NCBI RefSeq assembly: GCF_902686445.1
Contig: NC_062232.1
Coordinates: 68,713,440 to 68,777,439 of the forward strand
Direction: 5' to 3'
Length of the DNA: 64,000 bases
From: Sciurus carolinensis
Lineage: Eukaryota; Chordata; Mammalia; Rodentia; Sciuridae
The position numbers and the translations under genes were made by a program. This document shows, piece after piece, positions 37,060 to 46,329 of the stretch. The stretch's first letter is position 1. The number at the start of each line of letters is the position of its first letter. The notes beneath the pieces are model-generated. The model was not told the origin of the DNA. It did no database searches and saw only the letters and a program-made list of their open reading frames with translations.

Positions 37060-37770
37060 TGCAGAAGACATGTTTGGGTAACCCTAAGATGGTGGCTGGC
37101 GTTGAGCTAAGAGGTGGCACATAATTAATGCTAACACGGTGTGACCTACCTTTGCCTAATTAGTTAATGTCTCCTTTGTGTTAGTGGTCAACAGATATTC
37201 CTCATTCTTTCTTGATTGGTACCGAGGGGCATGCCTCAATTGTGCTAATCCTAAGCTGATTGGCTGCCTTAAGGTATATAAGACACACCTATAAGAAGCA
37301 CGGGGATAACCGGATAAGCAGCTAGTAGAGAGGATAGATGGATAAGCAGCTAGTAGAAGGAATAACCAGATAAGCATCGTATAAGCAGCACCTCTGAATG
37401 ATGGCAGAACGCAGGTTGCAGATTGCAGAACGGAGAAGTATAAGCCACACCTCTAGATAGCAGAGTGAAGGACGCAGAATGCAGGATGCACCTTTAAGAA
37501 GCAGCAGCAGAACTAAGAAGATATAGATCTCTGAAAGTGTAGTCTCTCTCTCTTAAGCAAAGTGTTTCTGTCTTATGCAAAGCCTCTCTCTCTCTCTCTC
37601 TCTCCTCTCAAAGCCTTTCTTCATCTATAAGCTAGGGAACAAGCAAACAAGCAAGAAAGCAGTGCACTAAAGAGAAAGATAATAGAAGTAGCTCAGTTTC
37701 CAGACCACCTCTGATAAATACCCGCGAAATTGTTGCTGCAGGTGGTAACAAATTGCCGCGGGCGGCGACA
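37060..37770 (+). mobile_element. Solo LTR, class II ERV-like, 711 bp
   Basis: TG at 37060, CA at 37770, 6-bp TSD 'acattt' on both sides. A TATA-like 'ggtatataag' near 37272 sets the plus orientation. The R/U5-side half holds short degenerate direct repeats around 'ggataagcagctagtag' (37300-37380), repeated 'gcaga(a/t)(t/c)gcag'-like words (37400-37500) and a CT microsatellite (about 37585-37605). No internal ERV sequence remains, so it is a solo LTR. It is unrelated by eye to the LTRs of the two proviruses. Confidence 0.78.
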
Positions 37771-37776
37771 ACATTT

Positions 37777-38695
37777 AACTTTCTTCCTATCATGTAGAAA
37801 TCCCTACTTCTCCCTTATCAATCTCCTATACCTTTATACCAGGCAGCAGACAACTAGGGACAACCCTGAAGCACAGGAATTGGAGAAATTAGATAACTTA
37901 GTCAATCCATAGTGAATGTACTCAATTTAGGTAACCCCACCCCACTTGCCATGTGTAAACTGCCCCATCCAGCTACATCCGTCTCTCACATTATACATAG
38001 TAGCAATTTCCTTTATGACTCTGTGTGTTCCCTTTCTCTTATTTGGAGCTATAAATACCAGAGTTCTCCTTTTAGTGTATCTGGGGTAAAGGTGTCCTGT
38101 GCCCCTATTACCCTATTGAAAGAATATTTAAATCTTACAAAATAGTAGTACAATCTGGAGTTCTAATTCATAGAATAATCTTATAAAAAGTCTTCCAAAC
38201 AGAACTCAGTCACATGTTCACAGATTTAGTAAGGAAATGTTGCTCTCGATATTAAGTGACAATGTAATAAGATAATTCAAATATATATTTTAAATGGAAA
38301 ACAATATTCTTTTTAAAGAACTCATCCAGAAATTTTCAAAATAATTTAAACATTAATTGCACTCATATTTTGATAAATCATATTTTGATAAATATGAGAG
38401 CACATTTAATGCCTACCTTTCTCAAAATGTGTAACAAGGCTGACTAACTCATGTTCTTATTTGCAAAGCTATAGAGGATTTAAGCTAAGTCTGTCAGAAA
38501 GAATGGTTTTAAATATTGCCAGCAAAATTATGCAAACATAATTTGTGCAAAGAAAAATCGCTTATGGAAAAGATAACTGATAACTAAATAGAAAATTATT
38601 AACCTTGGCAATCTACTTTAACAATGCAAATTCCTACACTCTTTGACTAACAAAAGATTCAATTAAATTGTCAATAAACAAAGTGTTTATCAAAT
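37777..38695. other. No gene or clear repeat recognised
   Basis: AT-rich. Two short frames (37730-37912 and 37912-38145) lack family resemblance, and the first lies partly in the LTR end. Confidence 0.4.
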
Positions 38696-38702
38696 GGTGC
38701 TC

Positions 38703-38920
38703 ATTTTCTTTCTTTTTTTGGGTACTGGGGATTGAACTCAGGGACACTCAACCACTGAGCCACATCCCTAGCCCTATTTTGTGTTTTATTTTGAGACAGG
38801 GTCTCACTGAGTTGCTTAGCACCTCACTGTTGCTGAGACTGATTTTGAACTCTTGATCCTCCTATCTCAGCCTCCCAAGTCACTGAGATTACAGGTGTGT
38901 ATGAATATGCCCAGCTAGTA
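38703..38920 (-). repeat. B1-dID composite SINE (antisense)
   Basis: 'gggtactggggattgaactc...cacatccctagccc', 'gagacagggtctcactgag', then 'cagcctcccaagtcactgag...gcccagct'. Near consensus. Confidence 0.88.
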
Positions 38921-39025
38921 TGTTCATTTTCTATCTGTTTAAAAATAATTTTGATAATTGTAAATGCAGATAGCTTGTCTTTTTACAGGTCTTTGAAGGT
39001 AAGATCAAAATCTACACATTTAAAC

Positions 39026-39717
39026 TGTGGTGTGCATGCCACACTATAGTGTGTGTGCATGCGTGTGGTGGTGCATGCCTGTAATCCCAGTGACTTGAGA
39101 GGCTGAAGCAGGAGGATCCCAAGTTTGAGGCCAGCCTCAACAATTTAGCAAGACCCTGTTTCAAAACAACAACAAAAAACAGAAGTGCGGATGTAGCTCT
39201 ATAATAAAGCTCCTCTGGGTTTGAGATAGGGATTTAAGATAAGGAGAGAGAAATACAGAATCTTAGGGAAACACCCTCAAGTCATTAAGATGCCGAAAAC
39301 ACATTTGTAAACCTTAGCCCTTGCCCTGCTCATGCCCTTGTAAAATGAGGAAAATACTCAAACGCAAAAACTCACTTGAATTTGTGGAGCTCCACCCTGG
39401 ATCCATCCCCAGTGCAGTCCCTGTTATAGCCCTCCTATAGATATTGGAACCCCAGACCAAGTCAGGGCTGCTTCTCACTCTCAAGACAGCCTGAATTCTT
39501 CCTTGAATGGTTTCCTACCTTCCTACCTTCTATCTTTGTCTTTGTCTGGCTTTTCCTGAAATTCTTTTCCATCATGTAGGCCATGAACCCCACTGATCCT
39601 GAGTTTAGTTCCCCCATTCTTCTGGGAACTCCATGGACTCTTCTTTGGAAACATCTCTTCTCCTGTGATAGGTTTAATCACCAGTATTAAAATAAATAAA
39701 ATGAAATGAAATAAATT
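39026..39717 (+). repeat. B1-dID SINE with 18-bp TSD, split by a 448-bp insertion
   Basis: Direct repeats 'aaaatctacacatttaaa' lie at 39008-39025 and 39718-39735. The B1-like half starts near 39060 ('gtggtggtgcatgcctgtaat'). The ID half stops at 39222 within 'gggttt' and resumes at 39676 'aatcaccag', followed by an A-rich tail. The TSD spanning both pieces proves that the foreign block came later. Confidence 0.9.
39223..39670. mobile_element. 448-bp insertion of unknown class inside a SINE
   Basis: Flanked by the 5-bp direct repeat 'ggttt' (39218-39222 and 39671-39675). Composition is less AT-rich than the surroundings. There are no terminal inverted repeats, no A-tail and no clear TG...CA ends. 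Five-base TSD and size would suit an ERVL/MaLR-type solo LTR, but I recognise no such sequence. Confidence 0.6.
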
Positions 39718-39735
39718 AAAATCTACACATTTAAA

Positions 39736-40652
39736 AAACTGTCAAATTGATTTTCCTGTACTTTGAAGTTTGTATTACTAAAAAAATTTGTTGGTGAAAT
39801 ATCTTGTGTGACATTCTTATCAATGCACTTTTTCACGAATTCCCAAATGAATTTAAATCACAGACATTCTCTTGTTCCCTGCTTTCTCCTTCAGCCATTC
39901 CAGGACTATCTGAAATATAGATTTGGTCAAAGCAGTCATCATGCTGGCACCCCAGAATAAGTTTTTCTGAAAGGAAAAAGTTTAAAGAAAATTATGACAA
40001 AACTACCATTATTGGATGTATATTCAATGGCACTGGTTAGGTCTTTTTCACTTATCACCTTATTTTTTAAAAATCTATAAAGTAGTATAGATACTGTATT
40101 CTCATGTAATATTTGAAGAAACTAAGATTCATAGAGGTTAAGTAACTTGTTCAGGGACACACAACTAGTTATTGGCAGAGTCTAGAGGAAGCACAGTTTT
40201 TTGATCCAAATACTCGTGCTTTTCTATCATGTGTCAATCATAAAAAGATAAATGAGTTAGGAAAAAAGATAAATGAAAAATATATAGCTAGTCTATCCAA
40301 ATCCTCACTTTCTTTCGTAGTGGGTGCAGTATCAGTCTTTTACAACTCTTACTGTCTTTACTTCAGGCTTTTTCTCTTTCTTTGGAAATCTCAAATCCCG
40401 ATAGGTCACATGATAAATTTTTCCACCTTTGGTAAATCATCAGCTATATCGTTGGCATACTAAATTGCACTAAAACAAAATACATGTACATATTTCCTAC
40501 ATGGATCCAATTTTATATACAGTAGCCACTGGTCATTGTTGAGTATGGCTATTTTAATTCAATTGATATCACTTAATTAATATTTAACTTAAATTTTATT
40601 AAAATTAAACAAAATATTCAGTTGCCTACTTATATTCACAAAGGCTGAATTG
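39736..40652. other. AT-rich flank of provirus A, no gene seen
   Basis: No named repeat or coding region recognised. Confidence 0.45.
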
Positions 40653-40658
40653 GTAAAT
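40653..40658 (+). repeat. Left 6-bp TSD of provirus A
   Basis: 'gtaaat' here and at 48926-48931, directly next to the outer TG and CA of the LTRs. Six bases is the usual betaretroviral integration footprint. Confidence 0.92.
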
Positions 40659-41105
40659 TGTTGGGACTAATGACACTTTAACTAACTCAGGCTGACTCCT
40701 TCCTGGTGAGTGAGCAGGATCAAGGCCTCAAAGGCGGTTTCAATAGTTAATGATGATAAACCTGACCACCATCAGGGATTGGTTAACAACAGTTCCGCGA
40801 ACGTGATCAGCTCGTGCTTGCCATATAGTCCAATGGGACTCTTGCCTGCTTGAACCCCTCTGCCTTGCTGGCCTTTAAACTGATTGGTTCCTGCCTAGCC
40901 CCCACCCTACATAAAAGCTGTGTGACTTCCTCAATAAATGAGTTCCTGCTGTGACAGGTCTCCCTGACGCATCTGATTGTCCTCCACCAGGAGGGCTGGG
41001 AGCGGGCAGTCAGTCGGCCCTACCTATCCTGGTCTGACCTTGTTGGGGAGTGTCCCCTTCCCTTGTTGCTGGTCGAGAAGAGCAAGGGGGCTTAAGACCC
41101 CAACA
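40659..41105 (+). repeat. 5' LTR of provirus A (447 bp)
   Basis: Begins tgttggg and ends ccaaca. A TATA-like 'cataaaagctg' lies near 40911 and AATAAA near 40932; the signal is AACAAA in the other three LTRs. It carries the long form 'ttaacaacagttccg' and the 'ggggagtg' variant, both shared with the 5' LTR of provirus B but not with its own 3' LTR. Confidence 0.93.
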
Positions 41106-41107
41106 TC

Positions 41108-41125
41108 TGGCACCCAACATCAGGC
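41108..41125 (+). other. Primer-binding site, tRNA-Lys type
   Basis: Eighteen bases starting TGGC, two bases after the LTR. They match the Lys1,2-type primer site except at positions mostly explained by CpG decay and neighbouring changes. Provirus B retains a closer version at 55744-55761. Confidence 0.85.
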
Positions 41126-41205
41126 CCCTCAAAGCTGAACCACAGCCAAAGTGAAGAGGCAGTTTCGAAACCGAAAGTACCAGCAGATTGGGCCAAGCGA
41201 GTTCC

Positions 41206-41214
41206 GAGGTAAGG
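41206..41214 (+). promoter_or_regulatory. Probable major splice donor in the leader
   Basis: Consensus-like GAG|GTAAGG, 14-22 bases before the gag start. This is the usual place for the donor of spliced env RNA in this group. Provirus B keeps the same site. Confidence 0.7.
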
Positions 41215-41227
41215 CATCCCTGAAAAG

Positions 41228-42787
41228 ATGGGGCAAACACACACCACACATGGTGACCCTGCGCTCTCAGCTCTTAGACTCATGCTGAAGAGTAGGGGCC
41301 TTGAGTTGTCTGATACACAGGCAGAAAAAGCCTGGGACACCTTTACTCGGGTGGCTCCTTGGCTTTCCGCCGCTAATCTTTTTGACTTGTCCACATGGGA
41401 TCATGTAGAACAGCTTGTTAGGAAGAGGGAAATCAATTTAGGGGAGGGTCCCCCATTGGGAGTCTACCCTACATTATCCGTCCTTAAGGCCTGCTTCTCT
41501 CCAGGACCTCCCAAAGGGGGCTCCCAGCCGGCTCCTCCTGTTGCATCTCCTTCCAGAAACTTGCCACATAGTAAACAATGTTGGGAGACCTTTAATGAGG
41601 AGCCCAATCCATCTCCATCTGCTCTTCCCGAGGTTGAGGAACCACGAGGGCACTCTACACATATGGAAGGCCCACTACCGCCCCGGGGAGGCTCATTGCC
41701 ACCATCTTGTCCGGATGGCGGGAAATCTTCCCGGTGGCCATTTTATGATACTGGGGGAGAATGCACTGACTCTACCCTTCCCCCTCCCTGTATGGCCTTC
41801 CCGGTAAATGCTAACCCAGGGGGTAACCGGCCTGCTATATGGTACCCATGGGAGGCACAAGATTTAAAGGAACTAAAGAAAGCTGTTTCAGAGGATGGGC
41901 CCAATTACCCTTGGGCTGAAACCATCCTCCAGGGTCTCACCCACCAGCAGTGCACCACTCAGGATTGGAAGAACCTAACTAAAGCTGTCCTTCCTGGTCC
42001 TTTATATCTAAAGTGGTGTGCCTTTTTTAATGAAGAAAGTCATGCTCAGGCTGAACGGAACCAGGCCGCTAACCCTCCCATCCCAGTTACTTATGGGATG
42101 CTCTCGGGATCCAGTGACCAATTCTCTACTGGTCTCTTACAGGTTGCCATTCCGGCCCTATATCAAGAACAAGTAAGAACCCTAGGGTTGGCAGCATGGA
42201 AAAAGCTAGAGGAGGGTCCCTCAGAACCCCCCATCGCAGGAATTACCCAGAAAGCAACTGAGGACCTAGCAACCTTCATTGAAAGGGTAGAAAGAAGCCT
42301 TCAGAGAAAATTTCCTCCGGGGCCCCTAAGAGATCAATTTGTTAAAATGTTAGTTTGGGAAGGATTGACTACCGATCACAAATTGGCCTGTGCAGGGATG
42401 AAAGATTGCTCCATGGGAAGGTGGATAGTGGCTACCAAAGATATTGGCATGCAAGTGCATCAGTCTCAATCCTTGGTTGCAGCCCTACAGGCCCAAACTG
42501 CCTCACTTGCTGAGTCTATTATGGCAGCCTTGTCACCAGTCGCAGCTAAGGGCAAAGGAGTATGTTATGGCTGCGGGCAACCAGGCCACTTCAAGAGGGA
42601 TTGCCCCACTGGTCGGGTGAGTTCTGAGGCTCTGTCCGGATGCTCTAGGGGTTCAGCTCAAAGTCCGGCCAGTTCAGCTCAAAGGCTGACCACTCCCAAA
42701 ACGCCTTGCCCAAGATGCAGAAAGGGATTCCATTGGCAGAAGGATTGCAAATCTAAATTTGACATTGAGGGGAAACCTTTAAACTAA
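41228..42787 (+). CDS. gag: ERV Gag polyprotein, open frame of 519 codons
   Basis: Gag assembles the virus core at the membrane or in the cytoplasm. The start MGQTH gives a Gly2 myristoylation site. Matrix covers about residues 1-110, followed by a proline-rich middle. Capsid begins near residue 195, with the major homology region at about 338-362 (contains Q, E, F and R in the expected spacing). Nucleocapsid has two C-X2-C-X4-H-X4-C zinc knuckles at about 446-459 and 494-507. The length is shorter than Mason-Pfizer-type Gag. Where provirus B reads PSAPP in the proline-rich region, this copy reads PSALP, so a P(S/T)AP-type late motif seems lost. The stop at 42785 follows a slippery heptamer. 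No internal stop is present, but expression is unproven. Confidence 0.9.
   Translation: MGQTHTTHGDPALSALRLMLKSRGLELSDTQAEKAWDTFTRVAPWLSAANLFDLSTWDHVEQLVRKREINLGEGPPLGVYPTLSVLKACFSPGPPKGGSQPAPPVASPSRNLPHSKQCWETFNEEPNPSPSALPEVEEPRGHSTHMEGPLPPRGGSLPPSCPDGGKSSRWPFYDTGGECTDSTLPPPCMAFPVNANPGGNRPAIWYPWEAQDLKELKKAVSEDGPNYPWAETILQGLTHQQCTTQDWKNLTKAVLPGPLYLKWCAFFNEESHAQAERNQAANPPIPVTYGMLSGSSDQFSTGLLQVAIPALYQEQVRTLGLAAWKKLEEGPSEPPIAGITQKATEDLATFIERVERSLQRKFPPGPLRDQFVKMLVWEGLTTDHKLACAGMKDCSMGRWIVATKDIGMQVHQSQSLVAALQAQTASLAESIMAALSPVAAKGKGVCYGCGQPGHFKRDCPTGRVSSEALSGCSRGSAQSPASSAQRLTTPKTPCPRCRKGFHWQKDCKSKFDIEGKPLN
42778..42784 (+). promoter_or_regulatory. gag-pro -1 frameshift heptamer
   Basis: TTTAAAC lies in the gag frame as T-TTA-AAC, directly before the TAA stop: the canonical X-XXY-YYZ arrangement. 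The -1 frame is then open from 42784 to 43245, covering protease. A nearby GGGAAAC at 42770 is out of phase and was not chosen. Confidence 0.8.
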
Positions 42788-43245
42788 TCAGGGGGCACCC
42801 TCCAGCCCCGTCACACAAAGGAGGTTTCTCCCCCAATAGCCCCCCTAAGGCACATTGGACTGTTCCCATTGTCCCCGGAGTCAGGCCAAAATTGGACATT
42901 TTTATAGCAGGAAAGAAATTCCGCTGTCTCATCAACATTGGAGCAGATAGGACTGTGTTAAGAAAGGAGGAAGTTCCACCTCAATGGAGGTTGATTCCTG
43001 GCCCCCAGTTGCTTGGGGTAGGAGAAGAGACCAAAGATTGGCTCAAATGGCAGGATGTGGACGGTGCCCAGGGAGATGTGCGCCCCCTCATGGCCTCAGG
43101 TCTTACTGCAAATTTACTAGGACAGGATATCTTAGGGGAAGCAGAGGTCTATATAACAACTGATCACAAGGCAGTGTATGATGACCTCCTTGAGCAAGAG
43201 GAATATGAACAAAAATTTAATCTATCTGACCCTTTTAGCAATTAG
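42784..43245 (+). pseudogene. pro: ERV protease, active-site motif damaged
   Basis: Retroviral aspartic protease cleaves Gag and Gag-Pol. In the -1 frame it is open for about 150 codons. The catalytic stretch reads L-I-N-I-G-A-D-R-T at about 42931, where the family has Asp-Thr/Ser-Gly at the N-I-G position, so the catalytic Asp is Asn here. The C-terminal 'LLGQDILG' helix motif is conserved. Only about 36 codons separate the slippery site from the core, leaving no room for the dUTPase domain that many betaretroviruses have in pro. It ends at TAG 43243-43245. Confidence 0.85.
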
Positions 43246-45923
43246 AGAGGAGACCCTCTTTTGAGGCATCTAGGCAGAAGGTCCCAGCTACCCAGGTAAA
43301 GCCTCACCCCCAATCCTAAGGGCCACTGTTCCAATAACGCCAGTCATTCAATGTCTCCCAGGTTCCCCAATATGGGTGGAACAGTGGCCATTACCCCAAA
43401 ATAAGCTTCAACATTTAAGAAATATTGTACAAGAACAACTAACCTTAGGTCATATCAGACCATCTCTAAGCCCCTGGAATAGTCCAGTTTTTGTCATCCA
43501 AAAAACATCAGGAAAATGGAGGATGCTTCAGGATCTCAGGAAAACTAATAGTCATATGGTTCCAGTGGGAACCCCTTTAAGGGGTCTTCCCTGGATCCCC
43601 TCTATCCCAAGAGACCTCTTACTTCTTGTTATTGATATCAAAGATTGTTTCTTCTCAATACCACTCCACCCAGACGATTGTGAGAAGTTTGCTTTCTCAG
43701 TGCCCTCTACCAATTATCAAGGATCAGATGAATGTTATGAATGGGTGGTTCTACCCCAAGGCATGGCAAACAGTCCTGCATTTTGTCAACATTTTGTTTC
43801 TGAGCTCCTTCAACCCCTACGAAAAAGGCCACAAATTACTTTGTATATTTACATGGATGACATTATTATAGGAGCCACTAATGCCCTACAACTAAGCTCA
43901 GCATACAAAGAACTCCAAGGCCTTCTGGAGAGAGGAGGACTACATATATCTAATGATAAAGTCCAAACGGTCCCTCCCTTCAAGATACTGGGAACTGAGC
44001 TTAAATTGGATTCTGTTTGTCCCCTTAAACCTCAATTACTCCTCCAATCCTCCTATTCCTTGGTTGATTTACAAAAATTATTAGGGGAACTTAATTGGTT
44101 GAGGCCATGGCTTCCTATCTCTATGGAGGACATCCTCCCTCTCTTTGACCTACTACGGGACAAAGATCCAACAAACATTATTACCCTAACTCAAGACCAT
44201 CAACGTATACTTCAAAATATACAAGCAGCCCTTGACTCTACCCGGTTGGCTCGATACCGGCCTGAAGACCCCCTTAGCCTCTGGATTCTCCCTGGTTCTC
44301 AGCTGTCCACTGCAGCCATAACTCAGCGGGGAGAGCCCCTTCAATGGATATACGCAGTCATAGGGGCGGCTCCTAGGGTCTACGCTCACCTAGACCAATT
44401 GGCTGACCTTATAATTAAAGGCAGAGATACTGCCCTTAGGCAACTATGGAAAAAAAGCCTAATGTTTTGACAGTGCCCTATCGCCTGTCAGATTTTGAAT
44501 GGGTTCAAAGGAATAACAATAGAGTATCCTGTGCATTGGAGGGTTTCTTAGGGAAGACTGATTGCCATTATGGGTCAACCAAATGGGTGTCCTCATTTTC
44601 AAAACTAAAATGGGCACCCCCTATACTTTTTTCCACTAAACCCTTCCCTAAATCTGTAAATGTATTCACAGATGGAGGAAAAGAGGGATCTGCTGTTGTA
44701 ATTTACCCCTCCTCTCCCAGATTAGTGAAACAGGAAGTAATTACCCATTTTGAACCAGTTATTGGGTCAGCACAATTTAAGGAGTTATATGCAATTGCTA
44801 TGGCCCTAACTCAAGTACAAGAACCCATGAATCTTTTCTCAGACAGTCTATATGTGGTAAACCTGCTACCTACATTGGTCTCTTCATATATCAAGTTAGA
44901 TAAAAATCCTATTACCCCCTTGATGATCCAGGTACAGTCCTTGTTAAAGGAGCGTTCTGAACCCATATTCTTACAGCATCTAAGAGGACATCAAAATCTA
45001 CTCGGCTCCCTTGCACAAGGCAATGCTGTGGCCGACCAGTTAGCCACATCAGAGACTTCAATACCTACAGCTCAACCTCAACAGGACTTACAACTAGCCC
45101 AAGGCCTTCATGACCTGACCCATTTAAATTGGAGAGGGTTACATCATAAGTTTCCTTTGATCCCCGCAAAGGACTTAAAAAAGATTGTAAGAACCTGAAA
45201 ATCTTGCCTACCTTTCTTACAGGTTCCACCTCTCCAATCCCCTGGGGTAAACCCCAGAGGTCTAAAACCTAACATTATCTGGCAAACTGATGTAACTCAT
45301 TATACACCATTTGGAAAATTAAAATATATATTCATGTAAATTGATACTTACTCCCATGCCTGCTGGGTCACTGTTCACTCTGGTGAAAAGACCAAGCACG
45401 CTGAAAGCCATTTCTTACATGTTTTGCCACTTTAGGCTTGCCTCAACAAATCAAAACGGATAATGCACCCTGTTTTACAAGTAAATCATTACAAGAATTT
45501 TTCAACAATTGGCATATTAAACACACTACAGGAATCCCATATAATCCAAAAGGACAAGTCATAATTGAAAGACATAATAAAACTTTAAAAAATCAACTAA
45601 TAAAACAAAAAGGGGAAAATAACCCCCATGATCAATTAAGAACAGCAATGCTTACATTAAATATTTTAAATTTCTCAAAAAATCAGCCTTTAACTGCATT
45701 CCAATGACACTGGGCCAATCAGGTGCCTTATCTGAAAGTTGAAGTTGAATGGAAAGATCCATTAACTGGATGCTGGTGTGGTCCTGATCCACTAATAAGT
45801 GCTGGCAGAGGTTTTGGATGTGTATTCCCAATTGGAGAACCAAACCCTATCTGGGTGCCCGCCAGGAACCTCAAATACCATCAACCAGAACAATATAATT
45901 CACCCAAGAGCACACCCTCTTGA
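43246..45923 (+). pseudogene. pol: ERV pol: reverse transcriptase, RNase H, integrase (broken)
   Basis: Reverse transcriptase lies in the frame 43376-44470: 'SPWNSPVFVIQK', 'LPQGMANSPAFCQ', YMDD at 43850-43861. A frame change near 44450 leads to RNase H (44446-45198) with the four acidic positions visible in FTDGG, FKELYA, FSDSLYV and NAVADQLA. Integrase follows: the His pair of its zinc domain precedes a TGA at 45196, and the core acids appear in [16 protein letters not shown] and GQVIIERHN, split by two more stops and a frame change. The C-terminal domain runs 45723-45923. At least three stops and two frame changes preclude a full product. Confidence 0.9.
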
Positions 45924-45926
45924 GAT

Positions 45927-46061
45927 ATGTCTACCACAAGTATTCTAAAATCCCTCCTCCTCCTCCAACTTCGACTCAGCTGTTTCTGTTTCCATTCCCC
46001 AGCCCAGCTCACCCAGTCCTCCTGCCACGAGGTCCCACATATACCGGTGTGGAGGGAGTAA
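45927..46061 (+). pseudogene. env: ERV env leader and start of surface subunit, truncated
   Basis: An ATG four bases after the end of pol opens a 44-codon frame with a leucine-rich hydrophobic stretch (SLLLLQLRL), typical of an env signal peptide, closed by TAA. Provirus B has a related leader at about 54690-54850 on the minus strand. Surface-subunit sequence beyond this point is not recognisable. Confidence 0.65.
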
Positions 46062-46329
46062 CCAGTCCAACCATCAGTGGCATGTCCTAGTAAGGAGTAT
46101 GATATAGTAGCCCCAGTCCCCACAAGTATTGGGAGATAATTGTTTCACAATTTTCTGTGTCCAAACCTGAATTGATTACTAACCAGGAATAAGGGTTAAA
46201 ATGCCCTAGGCATCAAGTTTCTGCTGGAACATTTTAGCCCCTTTCAGATCCAGATCTCAGTCAAGGCTTACATTGAAATGTAAATAGAGAAAGCCTGAAG
46301 GCTCAGTAGGAGACCGTCTCAAACCCAAG

